NCBI RefSeq assembly: GCF_039652435.2
Contig: NZ_CP190246.1
Coordinates: 682,001-746,000 of the forward strand
Reading direction: 5' to 3'
Source: Niabella insulamsoli
GTDB lineage: Bacteria; Bacteroidota; Bacteroidia; Chitinophagales; Chitinophagaceae
DNA: 64,000 bases
Below the pieces are notes generated by a model. The model did no database searches. It was given only the letters and a program-made list of their open reading frames with translations, and was not told the DNA's origin. The translations under genes were made by a program, and so were the position numbers. Below, one piece after another: positions 59,931 to 64,000 of the stretch; within the stretch, counting starts at the first letter, position 1; each line of letters starts with the position of its first letter.

Positions 59931-61370
59931 ATGCAACCGTTAAATAAAACGACAGTAGACAAGCCGGCTTACCCGGTAAAAATTATGCAGTTTGGCGAAG
60001 GCAATTTTCTTCGCGCATTTGTAGATTGGATGATTGATAAAGCTAATAAAGATGGCATATTAAATCATGGCATTGCTTTGGTACAGCCGATTGGCGGCGG
60101 CGAGGGCATCAAAAAAATATTTGAAAAGCAGGACTGCCTGTACCACGTTTATCTCGAGGGGATTAAAGACAAGAAGCCCGTAAAAGAAGTTGCTTTGATC
60201 CAGTCGGTGACAGATATCATCAATCCGTACACGGAATACCAACAATACGAGAAGCTGTTTTTGAGCGAAGATTTGGAAACCATTATTTCCAACACAACCG
60301 AGGCCGGTATTCGCTATGAAGAAGGCGACGATTTAAACGCGTTGCCGCCCAAATCTTTTCCGGCAAAAGTGACTTCGCTGCTTTATAAGCGGTTTAAAAA
60401 ATTTGATGGAGATGCGTCAAAAGGTTTGCAGATTGTATGTTGCGAACTTATCGAAGATAATGGATCAACATTGCGCGAATTTGTATTAAAGCATGCGGCT
60501 TACCATAAGCTCGGCGCTGATTTCGAAAACTGGATAAAAACCGCTTGTAGCTTTTACGATACTTTGGTTGACCGCATTGTCCCCGGTTTTCCTAAAGAAA
60601 CGATCAATGAAATAAAAGAGGAGATTGGGTTTGATGACAACCTGGTGGTGAAAGGCGAATATTTTCATGTTTGGGCCATCGGCGGCGATAGCATTATCAA
60701 AGAAAAATTGCCGCTCGACAAAGCCGGTTTGAATGTGTTGTTTATGGATGATATTCGTCCGTTTCGCGCTAAGAAAGTGCGGGTGTTGAACGGAGCGCAC
60801 ACGGCGATGGTGCCTTTGGCATTGCAGCTTGGCTGCGAAACCGTGATGGATGCCTTTAACACGCCGGAAGTAGAGCAGTTCATCAACAAAATGGTAAACG
60901 AAGAAGTGCTGCCTGGTATAGGCGAAGATCCTGAAGAGCTGAAAGCCTTTGCTGCTAAGATCCTTGAGCGCTTTTACAATCCCTATCTAAAGCATTATCT
61001 GAAAGATATTTCGCTCAATTCGCTATCCAAGTGGGAGACACGCGATTTTCCTACGGTTGCCGATAACTATAACAAATTGGGAAAGCAAGCCAAACTGACG
61101 ACTTTTTCCCTGGCAGCCCTGCTGGTATTGTACAGTGGTAAATCTGAAGTATCTTTCACGCCCAATGATACCAAAGAATTCGTTGAATTTATTCAATCTA
61201 CTTTCAACAAAAATGATATTAAAGGGTGGGTCAACGGCATTTTAAACAACAAGGAAATCTGGACATCGCCTTTAAACGAACTTCCGGGGTTTGCCGACGA
61301 AGTGGCGGCTGACGCTCAGGCAATTTTGGATAAAGGGATGAAAACTGCTATTGCCGACATTTTAAAGTAG
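59931..61370 (+). CDS. uxaB: Tagaturonate reductase
   Basis: 479 aa of the mannitol dehydrogenase/UxaB family. IMQFGEGNFLRAFVDWMID is the NAD-binding start, NTTEAGIRYEEGDD and VLNGAHTAMVPLALQLG the substrate region. Reduces D-tagaturonate to D-altronate in galacturonate catabolism. ATG at 59931 preferred; the in-frame TTG at 59880 is unlikely. Between GH105 and uxaA. Confidence 0.92.
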   Translation: MQPLNKTTVDKPAYPVKIMQFGEGNFLRAFVDWMIDKANKDGILNHGIALVQPIGGGEGIKKIFEKQDCLYHVYLEGIKDKKPVKEVALIQSVTDIINPYTEYQQYEKLFLSEDLETIISNTTEAGIRYEEGDDLNALPPKSFPAKVTSLLYKRFKKFDGDASKGLQIVCCELIEDNGSTLREFVLKHAAYHKLGADFENWIKTACSFYDTLVDRIVPGFPKETINEIKEEIGFDDNLVVKGEYFHVWAIGGDSIIKEKLPLDKAGLNVLFMDDIRPFRAKKVRVLNGAHTAMVPLALQLGCETVMDAFNTPEVEQFINKMVNEEVLPGIGEDPEELKAFAAKILERFYNPYLKHYLKDISLNSLSKWETRDFPTVADNYNKLGKQAKLTTFSLAALLVLYSGKSEVSFTPNDTKEFVEFIQSTFNKNDIKGWVNGILNNKEIWTSPLNELPGFADEVAADAQAILDKGMKTAIADILK

Positions 61371-61442
61371 ACAAAAAAACTCGAAAATAACAATCATGCT
61401 GATGCTCGGCATCATATAAGAGCATGGCTTAAATCTGCAACT

Positions 61443-63086
61443 ATGGCTGAATTAGTATTAAAAGTGCATGCCGACGATAATGTTATCGTGGCGCTTAAAG
61501 ACCTGAAAAAGGGTCAGACTATAAAATATAAAGACGAGGAATTTGTTTTGCAGGATGACGTAAATGCAAAACATAAATTTTTTACACAAGACATGCAAAC
61601 CGGCGATGAAATCATTATGTATGGTGTGTTGGTGGGCAAGGCGCAACATTTTATTCCAAAGGGGGGCGTGATGAATACCGAAAATACGAAGCATGCTGCT
61701 GATCCTTTTGAATACCGCCCTTACAACTACAGTTGGACGCCACCGGATGTTTCTAAGTTTCAAGGCCGCACGTTCAACGGGTATCACCGCAAAGACGGGC
61801 GTGTAGGTACTGCCAATTACTGGCTTTTTATGCCAACTGTTTTTTGTGAGAACAGAAATTTGGATGTAATCCGCGAAGCGCTGCACAATGAACTGGGGTA
61901 TGCCGTTACAGATAAATACAAACGTTACGCGCATAGCCTTGTAGATGCGTACAAGAAAGGAGAAGATATTGAATCGCTAAGCCTCGCGCCAATCGCGCAA
62001 ACTACGCCGGCTGACCGGGTATTTAAAAATATTGATGGTATTAAATTCTTAAACCATCAGGGCGGTTGCGGCGGCACACGGCAGGATGCAGGTGTATTGG
62101 GCAAATTACTGGCGGCTTATGCCGACCATCCCAACGTGGCGGGTGTTACCATCTTAAGCCTGGGTTGTCAAAATCTGCAGACTAAACAACTGCTCGACGA
62201 AATAAAATTACGCAATCCCAACTTCGATAAACCTTTGCTGGTTTACGAACAACAACAGTCGCAGAGCGAAGAGCAACTGATAAGCGACGCGATAAAAGAT
62301 ACATTTGAACATTTAATTGAAGCTAATAAAATAGAGCGGGCGCCTGCGCCCATTTCTGCACTGACTCTTGGTGTAAAATGCGGTGGTAGCGATGGTTTTA
62401 GTGGTATCAGCGCCAATCCCGCAGTGGGTTATACCAGCGACCTTTTAGCTGCTTTGGGTGGTAAAGTGCTGTTGGCCGAGTTCCCCGAATTGTGTGGTGC
62501 CGAACAAAACCTGATCGACCGCACTATCGACGAAGACAAAGCCAAAAAGTTCATCCATTTAATGACGACATATAATAACCAGGCCGAAGCGGTTGGCTCC
62601 GGTTTTTATATGAATCCTTCTCCGGGTAACATTAAAGACGGACTAATTACAGATGCGATAAAAAGCACGGGCGCTGCCAAAAAAGGCGGTACATCTCCAG
62701 TGGTAGATGTTCTCGATTATACAGAGCCGGCGGTCAAGCCTGGCCTTAATTTAGTTTGCACACCCGGAAATGACGTAGAGGCTACAACCGGTAAAGCGGC
62801 TTCCGGCGCAACTTTGATACTGTTCACCACAGGTTTGGGCACGCCTACCGGTAATCCGGTTTGTCCCACCATCAAAGTTTCAACAAATAATGTTTTAACA
62901 AAGCGCATGAGCGATATTATCGACATCAATTGCGGCCCTGTGGTTGAGGGCGAAAAGACGATAGAGCAAATGGGCGAAGACATCCTCGAATACTGCATTA
63001 AAGCGGCAAGTGGTGAAGTGGTTCCTAAAGCGGTGCTTTTAAACCAGGATGATTTCATACCATGGAAGCGTGGCGTAAGCTTATAA
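61443..63086 (+). CDS. uxaA: Altronate dehydratase
   Basis: 547 aa. N-terminal SAF domain (about 5-90: VHADDNVIVALKDLKKGQ), then the UxaA dehydratase: GYHRKDGRVGTANYWLFMPT, HQGGCGGTRQDAGVLGKLL, LGVKCGGSDGFSGISANPA, EFPELCGAE and FTTGLGTPTGNPVCPTIKVS. Iron-dependent; converts altronate to 2-keto-3-deoxygluconate. Confidence 0.94.
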   Translation: MAELVLKVHADDNVIVALKDLKKGQTIKYKDEEFVLQDDVNAKHKFFTQDMQTGDEIIMYGVLVGKAQHFIPKGGVMNTENTKHAADPFEYRPYNYSWTPPDVSKFQGRTFNGYHRKDGRVGTANYWLFMPTVFCENRNLDVIREALHNELGYAVTDKYKRYAHSLVDAYKKGEDIESLSLAPIAQTTPADRVFKNIDGIKFLNHQGGCGGTRQDAGVLGKLLAAYADHPNVAGVTILSLGCQNLQTKQLLDEIKLRNPNFDKPLLVYEQQQSQSEEQLISDAIKDTFEHLIEANKIERAPAPISALTLGVKCGGSDGFSGISANPAVGYTSDLLAALGGKVLLAEFPELCGAEQNLIDRTIDEDKAKKFIHLMTTYNNQAEAVGSGFYMNPSPGNIKDGLITDAIKSTGAAKKGGTSPVVDVLDYTEPAVKPGLNLVCTPGNDVEATTGKAASGATLILFTTGLGTPTGNPVCPTIKVSTNNVLTKRMSDIIDINCGPVVEGEKTIEQMGEDILEYCIKAASGEVVPKAVLLNQDDFIPWKRGVSL

Positions 63087-63113
63087 GCATAAAGAATTTG
63101 GACGATGCGCGGG

Positions 63114-63131
63114 TTTTCAAACGTTTGAAAA
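63114..63131. promoter_or_regulatory. LacI-type palindrome before uxaC
   Basis: TTTTCAAACGTTTGAAAA, a perfect 18-bp palindrome with a central CG. It lies 27 bp after uxaA and 134 bp before uxaC, in a 178-bp gap large enough for a promoter. Confidence 0.6.
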
Positions 63132-63264
63132 CAAATAATGGAAAATGCATGAAAAAATTATAAAGATTTCTCATTACTTTTCCTCACCCGCAATTCTTTA
63201 AAAGAGATTGTTCTTTTTAAAGATACCGCTGCGTAATCGTAAATTAAAAACTTCGAACACAACG

Positions 63265-64000
63265 ATGGCTAAAAAATTTTTAGACGAAAACTTTTTATTA
63301 GAAACCAAAACGGCGCAAACGCTCTATCACGAATATGCAAAGCCGATGCCGGTGATCGATTATCACTGTCACCTGCCTCCCGATCAGATCGCAGCTGATA
63401 CGCAGTTCGAAAACCTGACGCAGGTTTGGTTATATGGCGATCATTACAAATGGCGCGCAATGCGCACCAACGGCGTTGACGAAAGTTATTGTACCGGCAG
63501 TAAAAGTGACTATGAAAAGTTTGAGAAATGGGCGGCAACCGTTCCTTATACCATGCGGAATCCTTTATATCATTGGACGCATATGGAACTTCAGCGTTAT
63601 TTCGATGTGAACGAGATTTTGAATGCAGCGTCGGCAAAAAGGATTTACGATGAATGCACCGCAAAGTTGCAGACAAAAGAATACAGCGTTCGCAACTTAC
63701 TACGCAAAATGAATGTAAAAGCCGTATGCACCACCGACGATCCGGTCGACAGCTTGGTTCATCATCAAAAAATAAAAGACGACGGGTTTGAAATTCCGAT
63801 CATTCCGGCGTGGCGGCCTGACAATGCCATGAACGTTGCCAACGCAGCGTCTTTCGTAGCGTATGTCAAAAAGCTGGAAGCAGCAGCCGATGTGTCTATT
63901 GTCTATTTTAATGACTACATGGATGCGCTGAAAAAGCGTCATGATTTTTTTGCGTCGATGGGCTGTTCTGTTTCTGATCATGGATTAGAGCAGATTTATG
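63265..64000 (+). CDS. uxaC: Glucuronate isomerase, 5' part
   Basis: 245 codons, open at the window end. MAKKFLDENFLLETKTAQ, then PVIDYHCHLPPDQIA with zinc-site H34 and H36, WRAMRTNGVDE and NPLYHWTHMELQRYF, VCTTDDPVDSL: all UxaC. Isomerises D-galacturonate to tagaturonate (and glucuronate to fructuronate), the step before uxaB. The full protein would be ~470 aa. Confidence 0.93.
   Translation, partial: MAKKFLDENFLLETKTAQTLYHEYAKPMPVIDYHCHLPPDQIAADTQFENLTQVWLYGDHYKWRAMRTNGVDESYCTGSKSDYEKFEKWAATVPYTMRNPLYHWTHMELQRYFDVNEILNAASAKRIYDECTAKLQTKEYSVRNLLRKMNVKAVCTTDDPVDSLVHHQKIKDDGFEIPIIPAWRPDNAMNVANAASFVAYVKKLEAAADVSIVYFNDYMDALKKRHDFFASMGCSVSDHGLEQIY

Overview
The window looks like chromosomal DNA of a Bacteroidota bacterium, most likely family Chitinophagaceae (inference). 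Support: several starts are preceded by the Bacteroidota promoter -7 box TAnnTTTG (e.g. 32753-32760, 40999-41006 minus, 50523-50530, 52499-52506); LpxC is fused to FabZ; family-typical genes are present (DUF4783, probable DUF6728, AtpZ-like, PA0069-type radical SAM, alpha-oxoamine synthase for sphingo- or sulfonolipids); and there are many SPII lipoproteins and small beta-barrels. No rRNA, tRNA, IS transposase, integrase or CRISPR array was seen.

Layout. 1-6268 (minus): a glycan-degradation operon of sulfatase, a GH141-like beta-helix protein with a C-terminal PDZ, a GH95-like enzyme and the start of another secreted enzyme, with a LacI-type palindrome upstream. 6373-25000: mostly housekeeping (cysM, FAD oxidase, surE-lpxB, a membrane protein plus wHTH pair, radical SAM plus 2H phosphoesterase, apaG, SUI1, nadC, gpmI, a secreted phosphoesterase, uvrC), with one accessory envelope trio at 16566-18522.

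26077-29705 is the most unusual part. It holds five copies of a ~100-110 bp palindromic, RNA-like element, four of them followed by a duplicate of the 3' end of uvrC. Between copies sit a lipoprotein with a JAMM-like metal motif plus a small lipoprotein partner, and a twice-frameshifted gene remnant. The last copy is flanked by 17-bp direct repeats at the 3' end of a yyaL-like gene. I see no recombinase or transposase in it. It is the best candidate here for an undescribed mobile or cassette-like system.

29690-56021: core functions (YyaL-like protein, esterase, ATP-grasp/carboxylate-amine ligase pair, SprT-like protein, AtpZ-like pair, PBP1A, alpha-oxoamine synthase, ppc, ppa, C40 peptidase, ECF sigma plus anti-sigma candidate, Mur ligase, lpxC-fabZ, gyrB, TPR protein). 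A 34-codon ORF with a strong Shine-Dalgarno (40742-40846) lies upstream of a secreted protein.

56203-64000 (plus): a pectin/galacturonate pathway in order, GH28 polygalacturonase, GH105 unsaturated uronyl hydrolase, uxaB, uxaA and uxaC (cut by the window end), with palindromic operator candidates upstream of GH28 and between uxaA and uxaC. Together these would release galacturonate from pectin and convert it to 2-keto-3-deoxygluconate.
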